The translations under genes were made by a program, and so were the position numbers. Below the pieces are notes generated by a model. That model saw only the letters and a program-made list of their open reading frames with translations. It ran no database searches and was not told where the DNA came from. Below are positions 20,460 through 31,700 of a stretch of 64,000 nucleotides of DNA, in pieces. Numbering within the stretch: the stretch's first letter is position 1; each line of letters begins with the position of its first letter. Source of the DNA: Marvania coccoides (taxonomy: Eukaryota > Chlorophyta > Trebouxiophyceae > Chlorellales > Chlorellaceae); contig OY978107.1 in the NCBI GenBank assembly GCA_963854735.1, positions 934,803 through 998,802 of the forward strand. The letters run 5' to 3'.

Positions 20460-22469
20460 CTATATTGAGGCCGCGCTTTCTTCAGCCGTCAGCCTGCCCC
20501 GTGTGCTCTGAGCAGCAAACAGCCGCTCCGCGGCAGCCGCTGCGCTCTCCACTTTGCCCTCCGCGTCCCGCTCCCACCAATAGTCCTCGAACCGCACCCC
20601 CAGCCGCCCCAGCAGCCGAATGAGCTCCTCCAGCTCCTCCAGGCCAGCGAGTTCGTCCTTGATCAGCACCGTGGCCGCGGCGTACTTGTTGTTGGCGGTG
20701 GCGCTGCCGACGTACAGCAGCCCGGGGACCATGATGTCCTCTTTGCCGCCTGGGGTCACCAAGGCTTTCAGCGTGGCGCGGGCGCCCTCTCTCTCCCTCC
20801 CGTTGGGGCTAGACTTTTTGAACATTGCGGGAAAGAGCTCCCCGACCGTCGCAGACCGCACGCTGTTCATTTTCGCCAGCGCAGCGCGGGCAGTCGCAAT
20901 CTTGGTGCCTGGCAGCCCCGCCGGCGGCGTCTTCATCGCATTGTCAATGCGGATCTGCCGCACCTGCAGCAGCGAGGTGTCCAGCAGCAGCTCTGCGGCG
21001 TTGAAAGGCGGCTCGCCCCTGGCCACCCGCGCGTACGCCGCGTCCCAGTCCAGCAGCGGTTTTGTCGGGTCGCTGTCGACGTTGCAGCAGTAGAAATCAG
21101 CCAGGTCCATGCCGGCGCGGGTGACCACCTCTGCAAACTTGAGAAACTCGGCGTGGTTGGTGGGCAGCACCTTGCGCATGTTGGTGGGCTGGAAGGACAG
21201 CGGGGCGGGTTGGTACAGGCCGGTGGGGGCGTACTTGGACTCGGGGGCATGTGGCAGGCCGGGGAACCCTGTGACGAGGAGGTCGTCCAGCAGCTCGACG
21301 GTGGCGCCGCTGTCCATCGATCTGACCAGCAGGGAGGTGTTGGGCGGGGCGTAGAGGGTGGAGGTGGTGGCGGCGGCCTCCAAGTCGAAGGAGTAGCATC
21401 GCTTGAAGTCGTAGGGACCGCGGTGGGTGGTTCTGACAAACCCAGGAAACTCGTACACGAGCGCGTGCGCGTATTCCACAAACTTGCGGGCGTCGACGAG
21501 CTTGCGGTTGGGGCCCCGTACGTGGTTGAAGGCCAGGTGTACGTCGTGCCGCGGGGTGGGGCCCCGCGCCAGAGCCCGCTTCAGTTCCTCGTCACGCGTC
21601 CCCCACAGCGCCACCTCTTCCGCCAGCGGCTCAAAGTCTGCAGGAAAAACGTGGACCCTCCCCCCAGCAGCCGTCGCCCACACGTTGTACCTTCCAGAGC
21701 AAGCGCTGCTCCCCGAGAAGCGGCTGAAAGCGGGCGAGATGAACGCCTCGCCGCACCCTTGGAGCTCGGAGGAGGGGTAGCCAGGCTGACCAGGCTGCAC
21801 GATGCGGAACGGTTGGCAGCAGTAGGAGCACTCCCCGCCGGGGCGGCCGTGGAGCCGGATGCGCGTGTACCCCCGTTGGCCTTCGAATCCTTGGCTATTT
21901 GTCCAGCAGGCCTCGTTGGGGCAGAGGTGCGTGCCCCATCCTTGCTCGACGGTCGACCCGATGACCTGGTCCGATGGGGCGCCGGCCTTCTTGGGCTCTG
22001 GGTCGGCGCTGATGGCGCGCGCGTCCCCCGCATCCAGTCTGCGCTGCTCTCGCACGAGGGTCTTGACGACGGCATCCGACATCTCGTACACAATGTATGT
22101 GTAGAGCTCTTCGGCCGGAACCCCCAGCGCCACCATCGCGTGCGCCTTGGGGTCTATCCGCGCAGCAATGCCCGGTTTCCCCTTGAGCACCGCGAACACG
22201 TAGGGGGCCACGGCCCGCGTGTGCTTTGGGATGTAGGCGTTTAGCGATCCGTTGGCGCAGCTGTCGGCATGGAAGAGGTCGGTGCCGGTGCCTCCGCTGT
22301 TCCTCGACGCCCTCAGAACGTTGGCGAGGACGCAGTGCGCCGGGGGGGGGGTCACGTCGGTGGCAGCAGCCTCCTCTGGGCTGTTGACATCTTGTGCGAA
22401 TTGAGGCGTCGAGACGGCCTGGGCGATCAGATTGTGCAGACGCACGCGCAAGCATTTTACCCGATCCAT
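20460..22469 (-). CDS. Orphan intronless gene, 669 residues, with a Cys-rich patch
   Basis: One uninterrupted frame from a clear ATG at 22469 (MDRVKCLRVRLHNLIAQ). I do not recognise the family. The GC-rich third positions and low-stop minus frame look like real coding sequence. Visible features: an N-terminal helical stretch of about 150 residues; a Cys cluster near residues 180-225 (HLCPNEACW and ECSYCCQPF) that could bind zinc; a central region rich in aromatic and charged residues (FVEYAHALVYEFPGF, YDFKRCYSFDLEA); and a C-terminal acidic helix (DELAGLEELEELIRLLGRLG). There is no signal peptide, membrane helix or known catalytic motif. Most neighbouring genes here have introns, so a 2-kb intronless gene is unusual and could mean retroposition, transfer or an integrated viral gene. 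None of these is shown. The function is unknown. Confidence 0.7.
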   Translation of the reverse strand: MDRVKCLRVRLHNLIAQAVSTPQFAQDVNSPEEAAATDVTPPPAHCVLANVLRASRNSGGTGTDLFHADSCANGSLNAYIPKHTRAVAPYVFAVLKGKPGIAARIDPKAHAMVALGVPAEELYTYIVYEMSDAVVKTLVREQRRLDAGDARAISADPEPKKAGAPSDQVIGSTVEQGWGTHLCPNEACWTNSQGFEGQRGYTRIRLHGRPGGECSYCCQPFRIVQPGQPGYPSSELQGCGEAFISPAFSRFSGSSACSGRYNVWATAAGGRVHVFPADFEPLAEEVALWGTRDEELKRALARGPTPRHDVHLAFNHVRGPNRKLVDARKFVEYAHALVYEFPGFVRTTHRGPYDFKRCYSFDLEAAATTSTLYAPPNTSLLVRSMDSGATVELLDDLLVTGFPGLPHAPESKYAPTGLYQPAPLSFQPTNMRKVLPTNHAEFLKFAEVVTRAGMDLADFYCCNVDSDPTKPLLDWDAAYARVARGEPPFNAAELLLDTSLLQVRQIRIDNAMKTPPAGLPGTKIATARAALAKMNSVRSATVGELFPAMFKKSSPNGREREGARATLKALVTPGGKEDIMVPGLLYVGSATANNKYAAATVLIKDELAGLEELEELIRLLGRLGVRFEDYWWERDAEGKVESAAAAAERLFAAQSTRGRLTAEESAASI

Positions 22470-24510
22470 GATTTTATTCCGCCTTGCTTGAATTTGATCA
22501 ATTGATAAAGCGAGAGAGCGAGAGAGGTGCTAGTTCAATTTTGGACTCTATTTTTTTTTTAGTTTTTTTTCGGAAAAAACCAAACCGGAAAATGGTGTGT
22601 AGTAGCTGCATTCGCCAGCTTGACCACCAGTTTAATTTACCTGGGGTGCAAGAGAATTTCCTGTGAATGAAATGGCACCTTTTTTTTTTTTTTTTTTTTT
22701 TCTTTTTTTTTTTTTTCTTTTTTTTTTTTTTAAGCTCGAGAGTGCAGCTGCACCAGGTGAACCCTGCGAAATGTGCCCCCAGGTGATCTGGGCCCTGATG
22801 CATCATTCAACGCTGACTCAGAGTCTTTGTTGCCCTTGGGGGTATGAATTGTTTCTGCATCAGGTGCTCGGTCTTTAATCACATAATAAAATAATTCTCC
22901 TCTTGCAGGTGCGCGGAACCGACGGCCTGCGCGTCTCTTTGGGACTCGCACAAAGTATGGTTACCTGATATGAGGTAACTTGGCCGGCCCACAACTATGT
23001 AGTTGTGCTGGCGGTCGCTGCGCTTTTCGTTGCCGGCCTGAGGTGAGGGGCGGGGCGTGCAATCGCATGAGCAGCAAGCCTTTGGGCCAAGTACCTTGCA
23101 TGTTTATTTTTGCTGTACTCCTCCTGGATTGAAGAATTTTTTCTTCTGTATCCAAAAGTGCGGGTGCGTATGCTTCACCACTCTTGTTTTTTCATTATTC
23201 CTACGCGCATGGCTCTCGCTAGCGTGCCAGTCTGCTCTGTTATTTAAATCCCTGTATTGACTGTACGTTTGTGCGGTTTTTTCCCCAGTGCTGTAAATAT
23301 GTATTCGTGCTTCTGGGCAGCTCTTTCTGAACCTGTGATGGGGTTTTAGTACAGATTTTATGCCATTTATCGATGTTCTGCTTTTTTCACACGTCTTGAA
23401 AGCCCATTGAGGTGTGGACTGTTTTGCAAAGCTTCTCACAAAAATCCTTCTCGCCTTTGGTGCTTTCCTTCCTCTGTCTCGCTGCCTCTCATCCATCCTT
23501 GTATGGCTGTCTGTTTTCCTGCTGCCACTGCAATCGGTATTTTGGTTTCAACCGTGTGAAATGAGTTGTAAGAGGAAGGCGTGCTTCAAACTCTCTACCT
23601 GCATGCAAGGTGCTTGTGTTGTAAAGAGAAGATCAGGATAGCTGCAGCAGCGGGGCGCGAACCATGCATTGCATGGCTGTGTTTAAATTGGTGTGCCTGC
23701 CCGGAGGTGGATTGCCTTGGGAGCCGTCGGTCGGCCGAGTCCCGCGATTCAGTTCAAACCGTGGCATTTTTGTCTCTTGCTTGTGGGTCCTCATTTTTTT
23801 CGCGGCAACCCCCCCCCCCCCCCCCCCCCCCTTCCCCTCCTGATCGCGCTGTGGCAGGCGTGTTCATGCACGCTGAAAAAACTTTTTTTGTAAATCTATA
23901 AACTGCATTGCATTGACTGTGCGGCTTGCGAATGCAGAGATTTATCGATAGTAATTTATTCTTGCTGTTTGGTAGCGAAAAATGCTCCGAGGTGGAGCCA
24001 TCTTGCAGCTGGCCATCGCCCCCCCCCCCCCCCAGAACAGAAATATTCTTCAGACAAAAATATGTTGGCGGCGAAATCAGCGCCGCTTGCCATTTTTTTA
24101 ATTGATAATTTCCAGTGTAAACTCTTCCGTGTGCTGGTGCACGCGTGCATGGCCTGGCGCATCGCTTGAACGCTTGAACTTTAATTATATTTTTCCTGCT
24201 TCATGCACGTCGCGGTTTCTCGCTGACACACACACGTCTTGTTGGCTGTCTTTCATCGCGCCTGGCCACCTCTGCCGCTTCTCGTTTTTTTTTTGTAAGT
24301 GTTTCTTCACCTTGTTTTTTTTTTTTTTTTTTTTTTTTTTATTCTTTACCTGCACCCTCGTTTCTGTCATCTCCCCTGCTTGTTAAATTCACGTGGGGCA
24401 CGCATTTATATATCCACGGTATTTATTTCCGGCCACCCTTGACGGCTCCCTGAGAAGCTGGCTGCTGACTGTCATTGGTTGGTGGTTTCAACCTTGCAGG
24501 GAAGAAGAAA
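22470..24510. other. 2-kb AT-rich gap between two divergent intronless genes
   Basis: The longest gene-free stretch in the gene block. It contains homopolymer tracts: T runs at about 22,681-22,732 and 24,317-24,340, and C runs at about 23,810-23,831 and 24,020-24,033. No tRNA, recognisable exon, terminal inverted repeat or transposase is seen. A pyrimidine-rich acceptor ending TTGCAG just before 24,500 suggests at least one 5' UTR intron of the rightward gene lies here. Confidence 0.6.
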
Positions 24511-25581
24511 ATGGCTTCAGGCTCTGCTGCTCGGCCTGTAAAGACCGCGGCGACCAAGGAAGCTTTAAAACGCGGGTTTGACCACGTGTACGACTTCACG
24601 GGGCTCTCCGAGGACACGGCAGCCCCGTTCTTCGGCAGCGGCCCCAGCCCCCAGCCCACCAAATTTTTTACCGAGCCCCTGTACGAGTGCTTCAAGCTCG
24701 TCGGGGGTGAGGTCAACCACTTTGCGGTCCGCCTTGCGGGTTCCCAGTCTGGGAACCAGCGGGCCATCGTGGCGCTTGCCGCCATGCTCAACTTCAAGGT
24801 GCCGCAAAGCAAGCTGGGGCGCTGGGTGCTGGTCCAGCTGGGACGCTACCCTCGGGACAAGTGCCTCACCGAGCAAGGGGACTACCACCCTGAGCTGGCC
24901 GTCCAGCCCATGAGTGCTGTGGACGACGTCGTGACAGAGTACCTTCGGCGGGCCGCACGCGGCATGGCGTGCACTGGGGGGGCGCCCAGTGACAAGCCAG
25001 GATTTGCCTTGGCCCTGCCCGAAGACTTGCAGGCCGCAGCTGCAGCAGGCACCCCCGGGTTCGAGTGCTGGTCCCCCGACGAAACCATTGCGAGGCCAGC
25101 CAAGATCAAGCTTTTTCGCGAGCTCGAGAAGAGAAAGCAGAGCGCGGTGGCCCTCCGCTCGGAGTTGGAGACGCTCGCCGCGGCTGCTGGAGTGGCTGGC
25201 AGCGGCTCTGCCCCTCTTCATCGGGCTGTGCCGGTGCGTGCGGCCAGGGCCGATGGCGAGGAACGCCGCCAGCGCCGGGAGCAGGGGCCTGCGGAGGCGT
25301 CTCAGCAGGCAGGCGGCGACGACGGTATGTCGTACGAGGCGACCGTGGAGGAGGTGGCAGACACTGGCGGCAGCCAGGGGCTGGAGGGGGTGCAAGGCGC
25401 TGTCCCTTCTTCTACTCGCGTGATGCGTGGCCGCTGTGAAGCTGCCCTGCGGCTCGCCAATGCTGCGCGCCAGCGGCTTGGCACCTGCGGGGAGCAAGAG
25501 GCAACTGGTGTCGTGGTGGCGACGCCTGAGCAGCGGGCCTGCAGCCTCGTCGAGAGGATTGCGAAACTGAAGCTGCGGTAG
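24511..25581 (+). CDS. Orphan intronless gene, about 356 residues
   Basis: The start is the ATG at 24511, ten bases after a 3' splice-like CAG; an upstream in-frame extension lacks an ATG. The family is not recognised. The N-terminal 160 residues look globular, with blocks such as VYDFTGLSEDTAAPFFG, LYECFKLVGGEVNHFAVRL and LGRWVLVQLGRYPRDKCL. The remainder is Ala/Arg/Glu/Gln-rich and probably helical or disordered (ELEKRKQSAVALRSELETLAAAAG, then a low-complexity acidic stretch), ending in the basic LVERIAKLKLR. No signal peptide, membrane helix or catalytic motif is seen. Like the divergent neighbour it has no intron in the coding part, in a region where most genes have several. The pair could share an origin, but nothing in the sequence proves a functional link. 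Confidence 0.65.
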   Translation: MASGSAARPVKTAATKEALKRGFDHVYDFTGLSEDTAAPFFGSGPSPQPTKFFTEPLYECFKLVGGEVNHFAVRLAGSQSGNQRAIVALAAMLNFKVPQSKLGRWVLVQLGRYPRDKCLTEQGDYHPELAVQPMSAVDDVVTEYLRRAARGMACTGGAPSDKPGFALALPEDLQAAAAAGTPGFECWSPDETIARPAKIKLFRELEKRKQSAVALRSELETLAAAAGVAGSGSAPLHRAVPVRAARADGEERRQRREQGPAEASQQAGGDDGMSYEATVEEVADTGGSQGLEGVQGAVPSSTRVMRGRCEAALRLANAARQRLGTCGEQEATGVVVATPEQRACSLVERIAKLKLR

Positions 25582-25792
25582 CACTATGCAGGCTCCAGCA
25601 GCATGCTTTTATTTTTATTTTTTTTGGTTTTTCTTCCTAAGAAAAGGACTTGGGGTCGTGGTAGTAGTAAAATTATTACACACGCAGAAAATGCACCACA
25701 TAGTTTGCAGTCTGGTTAATCTGTTACTTTAGGCCCAGCAGTAGGCAGAGCGCATGCAGAACTAGGGAGAAAAGAAGGCGCTGTGGCGCCCG

Positions 25793-28700
25793 TCACCCGC
25801 AGCCAGGAGCCCAAATGGAGCCGCTAGGCGCGGGAGCCACTGCCCGCCCGGCCCGCCCGGCCCGCCCGCTCCGCCCGGCCTGCATCGGTGCCCTCTCTCT
25901 CGCCTTGCGCTTTTGCTCCTCTCGCTCTTCTTGCTGTTTGTAGTCAGCAATGTTTTGCTGCATCAGAGCTGATACCTCACCCAGCGTCTCGTGGGCGAGG
26001 CTCACGTCGTCCTGCAGCCGCAGGACGTCAGCCTCCCGCTCCTTGGTGTGTTCGTATAGCACTTCGACGATGCCGAAGAAAGTGCAACTGTCCATCACCT
26101 CGGAGGCGACGTCCTCTGCTGCCTCGTCCCCGCTGGTGGAGTAGGCACCCGGAGACCACTCTCGTGCCTCGTCGTCTGATGAAGAAGAATCAGAGTCGTC
26201 ATCGTAGTTGTGCAGCTCCTCCTCCCCCTCGAAATCCTCCAGCCGGGTGGCCAACTCTCTGACTTTGGTCGGGATGACCTCCGCCAGCGCATCGAGTTGG
26301 TCTTCGATGGCAGCGGTGGCTATGCCGGGCGCTGCCACCTCCGACAGCCCCATCCCGCTGATTACCTTCTTGGCGGCAGCGGTCAGGGTGGCCACCTGGG
26401 TGTGGAGGGCGGTTGACTTTCCCTGCAGTTGGACGAGAAAAATGAGACGAAGAATAAATTTATTACGATGAAGATACATCGATGCATGGATATAAACGGC
26501 ATTCTTTGATATTTTATTTTCATTGCTTTCATTGTCAGTGATTCTCACCTCCAGCTCCCTGATCAGCGCCTCCTTGGCCTGCATGCGGGTCAGCAGCTGG
26601 TACAGCGTGACCTCGGCGGTTGCTGCGGCGTCGGGGAGCACCTCTGGGTCCCCCAGCGCTGCCTGCATGCGGCTCGTCAGCCTGTCCTGGGCGGCCTGCA
26701 GCAGCAGCGGCATCAATGCAATCTTATTCATTTATATGAAAAAAAATTCCCTCGTCTTTAATGTGCTGAGCAAACTTAATTATGCGTGTAGCACACTCTT
26801 ACCTTGGCGCGTCGCGCCAACTGCGTCGCCGCCCTCAGAGCGCGTGCCACTGTGTCCACTTTGGCGATGGGGTCTGCGTTGGCGTTGGCGGGCAGCTCGC
26901 ACTCGGCTGCGGCCGCGTCTATGCGCTCGTGGAGCCTTGCGTGGTTGCGCTGCAGCGCATCAAACAGGCCAAGCTTGTCAGTTTTGGTGATGAACTTGCA
27001 TTGGTCAAGGATTTTTTTTTGTTTCGCACTGCATAATTGTGTCCGCAAAATACAATGGATATGAGAAGAAAAAAATGCTCACCTCGGCGAGAGTGTGCGC
27101 TTCTGCAAGCGTGCGCAGTGGGCCGACGAGCGCCTGGGCGGGGCTCACGGAGTCATCCAGCTCGATATTTGCAGCAGACGCTGCCTGGGTGATCTGGGCG
27201 TTGGTGGCCTTCAGCTCGTCCTGCACAATTTAATGGACAGGGGTGTGTGTGTGTGTGTGGCTCTGATGCTCTCGGTTTTTTTCTTCTTCTTCTTCTCCGC
27301 GTGGTCCTCTCCATGGAGTGGATTCAAGCCCCCCGCGGGCCTCCCCTGTTTTTTTTTTTTTTGTTTTGTTTTTTTTTTTGTGCTTTTTTTTTAATCCTTT
27401 ACCTGGACATGCTCGTTTGCTGCCGCCAGCGCCTTTGCCTTCGTTCCCAGGGCAGAGATGACGTCCTCGGTTGAGGCGGACATGTCAAACACCAGATCAG
27501 CGTCGTCAGCCGCCGAATCGGCGCGATCGCGTATGGAGGCCAGCTTGCCCTGCGGCGAGAAGGGGAGAGAAAAAAATCGCGTTTATTTTTTTGGTTAAAA
27601 AACCGAGGGAATGTCCAATTAATTCAACAGTGTGGGCTGCTGCTCACCTCCAACCTTTTGCGCTGTAGCACCAAACGCTGCACCCCCTGCTCCACCTGCG
27701 CGCGGTCCACGCCAAGCTCTTCCCCAAAGGTGACCCCCCCGATGAGAGACGCGACGGTCTCCAGGAATGTGCGCATTGCCACGTCCCCCACCTGCATCAC
27801 ATTCAACGTGTCGGAGGTTCCTTCTCGATAAAGGCGTCGTGTAGACTACTTTGCGGGGCGAGGAGAGGAAGTAAGATAAAAAGGCGTGAACTTGCCTGCG
27901 CCGCGACCCCCTGCGTGCGTGCCTCTCGCACCAGACCCACCACTTGCGCTTTCACCAGCTCCAGCACGTCTTCCGAGCTGCGTTCGCCGTCTGGCAGCGC
28001 CAGCCGGCACGCAGCTGCCAGCTCGCAGACGGCCACGCCCAGCCTGATGTTGTTTCGTTTAATATTGATCAGGCCTTCCAGCTGCCGAGACAGCTCTTGG
28101 ATGAGCTGCCTCGACGGCTGGTGCAGGTCTGCCACCCCTGCCAAGGCCGCCGCGGTGCGGATGCACTCTCTGACAGCAAACATCTCCAGCTGCTCTGCCG
28201 TGGCCCGTTCCACGGTGTCGCCCAACAGCCGCATCACCTCTGGGATGGGCGTGGCAGGCCCGAGTCCCGGCTGCGAGCGCGCTGCCGTAAGGCGAACGGC
28301 GCTTTCCGCTGCTGCATGGTCCACGCTGCTGGCGTGCAGCGCAGCCACGCCTGGCACGAGGGACGCTGCCATGGTGGCAGGGTCTCCGTGGGGGGTGGGC
28401 AGCCCGCCAGCCGTCGCCAGCGCCCTGATCTTTATCTTGGTCGTTTCGCGCTCAGCCTGCATCCCCCCAAAAGCCACAAAATCAGTTTTTTTTTTTTAAT
28501 ATATTATTCCGACGTGGTGTACTATTTCGCAAGGTGAGTCAGTTTGTCTGACCACTGATTTAAATGACGAGTTGTTCCCCCCTAGATGAAAAAAAAAATG
28601 GGTCTTGCCAGATTTGAGTTTAAACTCACCGCCATCTGTCGCTGTGCCTGTGCCTCGAGCTTCAGCTGCGCCTCCAGATCGGCTATCGCGTCTTCAGACG

Positions 28701-31700
28701 AGGCGGTGGGCGGCAGCTGCAGCCCATGCTCGGTGGCGAGTCGCTCGACGGCATTGTCCAGCAGCGAGAGGCGGCCCTGCATATTTTTTTTGTGTGTGTG
28801 TGGGGGGGGGGGGGGGGGTATTGTGTATCAGCAAAGAACAAAAAAATACTGCAGCATGCAACCCCACCTTCAGCTCTGTGTTTTCGTCCGCCATCGCTTG
28901 CCCGTGGAGTGCGAGAGCGTCCACGCCGGTGGTGATGGAGGCAGTGGGCTCCAGTTTTGCTCTCGCTGTCGCTGAGTTCACCGCGGCCTGTGCCGTTGCC
29001 AGCCTTTCCTGTAGTAGAATATAATGCGTGGGCACGGTGGTACTTTGGTGAGCTCGTGGTAGTTGCAGTGCGTAGGAGAGAGTTTCTTCGTTCGATTTAG
29101 CAAACAACTCAGGACTAACCTCCACTGCGCGCCCTCGCTCCGCCTTCTGCTGGAGCGACTTCACCAGCACCAACACCGAAACTTCGCTCCTGCATGCAGG
29201 CCCCCCGCTGCTGGCGCCGCAGAGCGCCGCCACGTTGGCCATGTCGCTCTTCAGTCGCACCACATCATCCTGCGTAGTTTGAAACCCCCGTGGTGTGTGC
29301 AGAGTTGGGTTGAGATTCGACTATAACACGTTTTCTTCTTCTTTCGCCCTCACCTTTTGACGCTCGTTGGTCTCGACCAAGCCGCGCGCGTGCTCCACCA
29401 GCGAGGACAGCGCGGCGTCAGGAGTGACGCCGGCCTCTGGCGGTGGCACACCCAGGGCAGTTGCCAGCTGCTCGACTGGCTGCCACGTGGCGGCCAGAGA
29501 CGCCTGCATGGAACATGTATTCAGAGGGCATGTTTAGTTTTTTCTTCTTTTCCATGCAGCACAACGTGTTTAACTTTCTCTTGGCAACCTTGCAGTATTA
29601 TTGAAGCAAGCAAGCAAATAGAACAACCCACCTCGGCCTCGTCCTTGGCCGTCACCGTGGCGGTCATGGCCTCTGCCAGCGCAGTTGTGGCGGCTTCCAG
29701 GGTGATGCCCGCCTCCGGCTGCAAATTTGCAGCGTCAAGCGCCTGGCAGACGCTCGCACAGGCAGACGAAAGCCGCTCCTGCGGTGATTTAATGCAGACA
29801 GACGTTGAGTTGGTTGCCGGCAGCCCCGCATGTGGTTTATTTTTATTTTAGCTTTTCACTTGCTCGATCGGGGGAAAAACAATGCAAGCACGGTGAAAAT
29901 ATTAAAATGCTCTCACCTGGAGACCATCTTTGGCGCCCCCCAGCTGCTTCGTGGCACGAGCCAACGCGGCCAGCTTTTCGGCGGCGGTGGCAGTAGGGTT
30001 GAGGTCCAAGAGAATCAGCCCAGACGCGTCCGTGGCCTCGCTGATGCCGGCCTCCAGGCTGCGCAGTTGTGCCTGCGGCGGGTTATATATGAGATGGTGA
30101 TACCGTTGGTTTGCGTTCTTATATATATATATTTATTTTGTTAATGATATTCAAAACCAACCTGAGTGGCCGGTAGGCTCTCAGCCGCATCCCTCAGCGC
30201 TTCCAGCGCTGCCTCCGCGGAGGCGTTGGTGCTGCTGGTGCCGCTGCTGCTGATATCCACATGGGCAGCCGTTGCCACCTCCTCGATGGCGCCCCGGAGG
30301 GACTCCAGCTGGGACTCGATCCGCTGCTTGTCGTCCACCAGCTCCCTCATCTTCGCCTTCATCACCTCCATGTGGGTTGGAAGGCTGCCGTCGGCGGGGA
30401 AGGTGAGCTCGATGGTGGCTGCCATCCCATTGGCGAGTTTCTCGACCGTGGAGAGCTGCGCCTGCACAATGCCATTATTTCAGAGAGAGGGGGGGGGGGG
30501 GGGGGGGGGGGGGGTCGTCAGAGCCGGCGACTGGCGGCAGTGTGTTGCTGTTGTCTTACAAATGCAGGCGCATCAGCAGTAAACATGATGAGGAGAGTAA
30601 AGCAATGAATGCACAAAAAAAAAAAAAAAAAAAAAAAAAAACTACCTGCAGTTCCAGCTCTGAATTGCACGTCGCCGCCACGTCCGCCGCCAGTTTCTCT
30701 GCTCCAGAATCGATGAAGAGATCAGCCACCGTGTTCCTGCCCATCGCGTCCTTTACCTTTGACAGGTTGTCCATTAAGTATCGCTGCACGCTGCGCTGCA
30801 CGTCTGCCTCCTCCCGCAGGCGCTTGATTTGCTCCTCCAGTTGCTGCTCACACAGAGGGGAGAGAGGGGAGGAGGGATGAGGATGCGACGAAACAAAATG
30901 GTAGTTTGGGTGAAGTTTGTTCGCAAGTAGTGGAATCTCGCTCTCACCGCTGCTTTGGTGAGCGCCTCTTCCTCCATTGAGACCCGCTTGTCGCGGTCCG
31001 CCTGCGCAGCCTTCTCTGCTGCGGCAGTCCTTTCATTCGCCGCCGCCAGATCGCCGGGGCTGGGCCGCTGTAGGGCGTCGCCGGCCACTGCAAGGGCCGG
31101 AACCATCATGCGCGCGCGCCACGCGGTTTTAAGCACCTCTGTGCACCTCGCCATCAGCCGTGCGCCTTCGGCCGCCGAGGGGCTGGGAGAGGCCAGCAAG
31201 GTGGCGATTCGAGAAGCCAGGGACTGGGTCGTGTCAGTCAGCCTCGCCGCAGCAGTCCTGGAGAGTTCCAAAAAGCTGGTGATGCGCTCCATGGCGTCCT
31301 TCTCGTCGAGAGAGAACGCCTCTGTCGCATCCTGTTGTAGCATGGCCTCCAGGTCTTCTGCAATCGCTCGCAGGTCACGCTGCGAGGACTTAAACTGCTC
31401 GCGCGTTTCCGCTGACAGCTGCTGCTGCTGCTGCTCTTGCTGCTGGCTGGGCGCCTCTTCCGCTGTGCGCGCGTTATCCCCGCTCCCCAATACGCCTGCG
31501 GAGGCTGCAGCTCTAGACAGCTGGTGGCGCACGGCCGCTTCCACGGGCTGCTGCTGCTGACTGCCGCCGGGGCTGGGCGCCTCTTCCGCCGTCGCTGCAC
31601 CCGCCTCTCTGCCCTCTTCGCCTGCGGAAGTTGCGGCTTCGGCTCCGAGAAGCCGCCGGCGCGCCAAAGCTGACAGCTGCTGCGGCTGGGGCAGCTGTTG

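Noticed and set aside
22470..24510. tRNA or other structured RNA gene in the 2-kb gap
   Set aside because: Scanning both strands by eye gave no cloverleaf with matching T-arm and acceptor stem; partial resemblances near 23,650 failed at the T loop.
20460..25581. The orphan pair as a DNA transposon or a defined viral insertion
   Set aside because: No terminal inverted repeats, target duplication, transposase, polymerase or capsid motif could be identified. Kept only as unknown genes.
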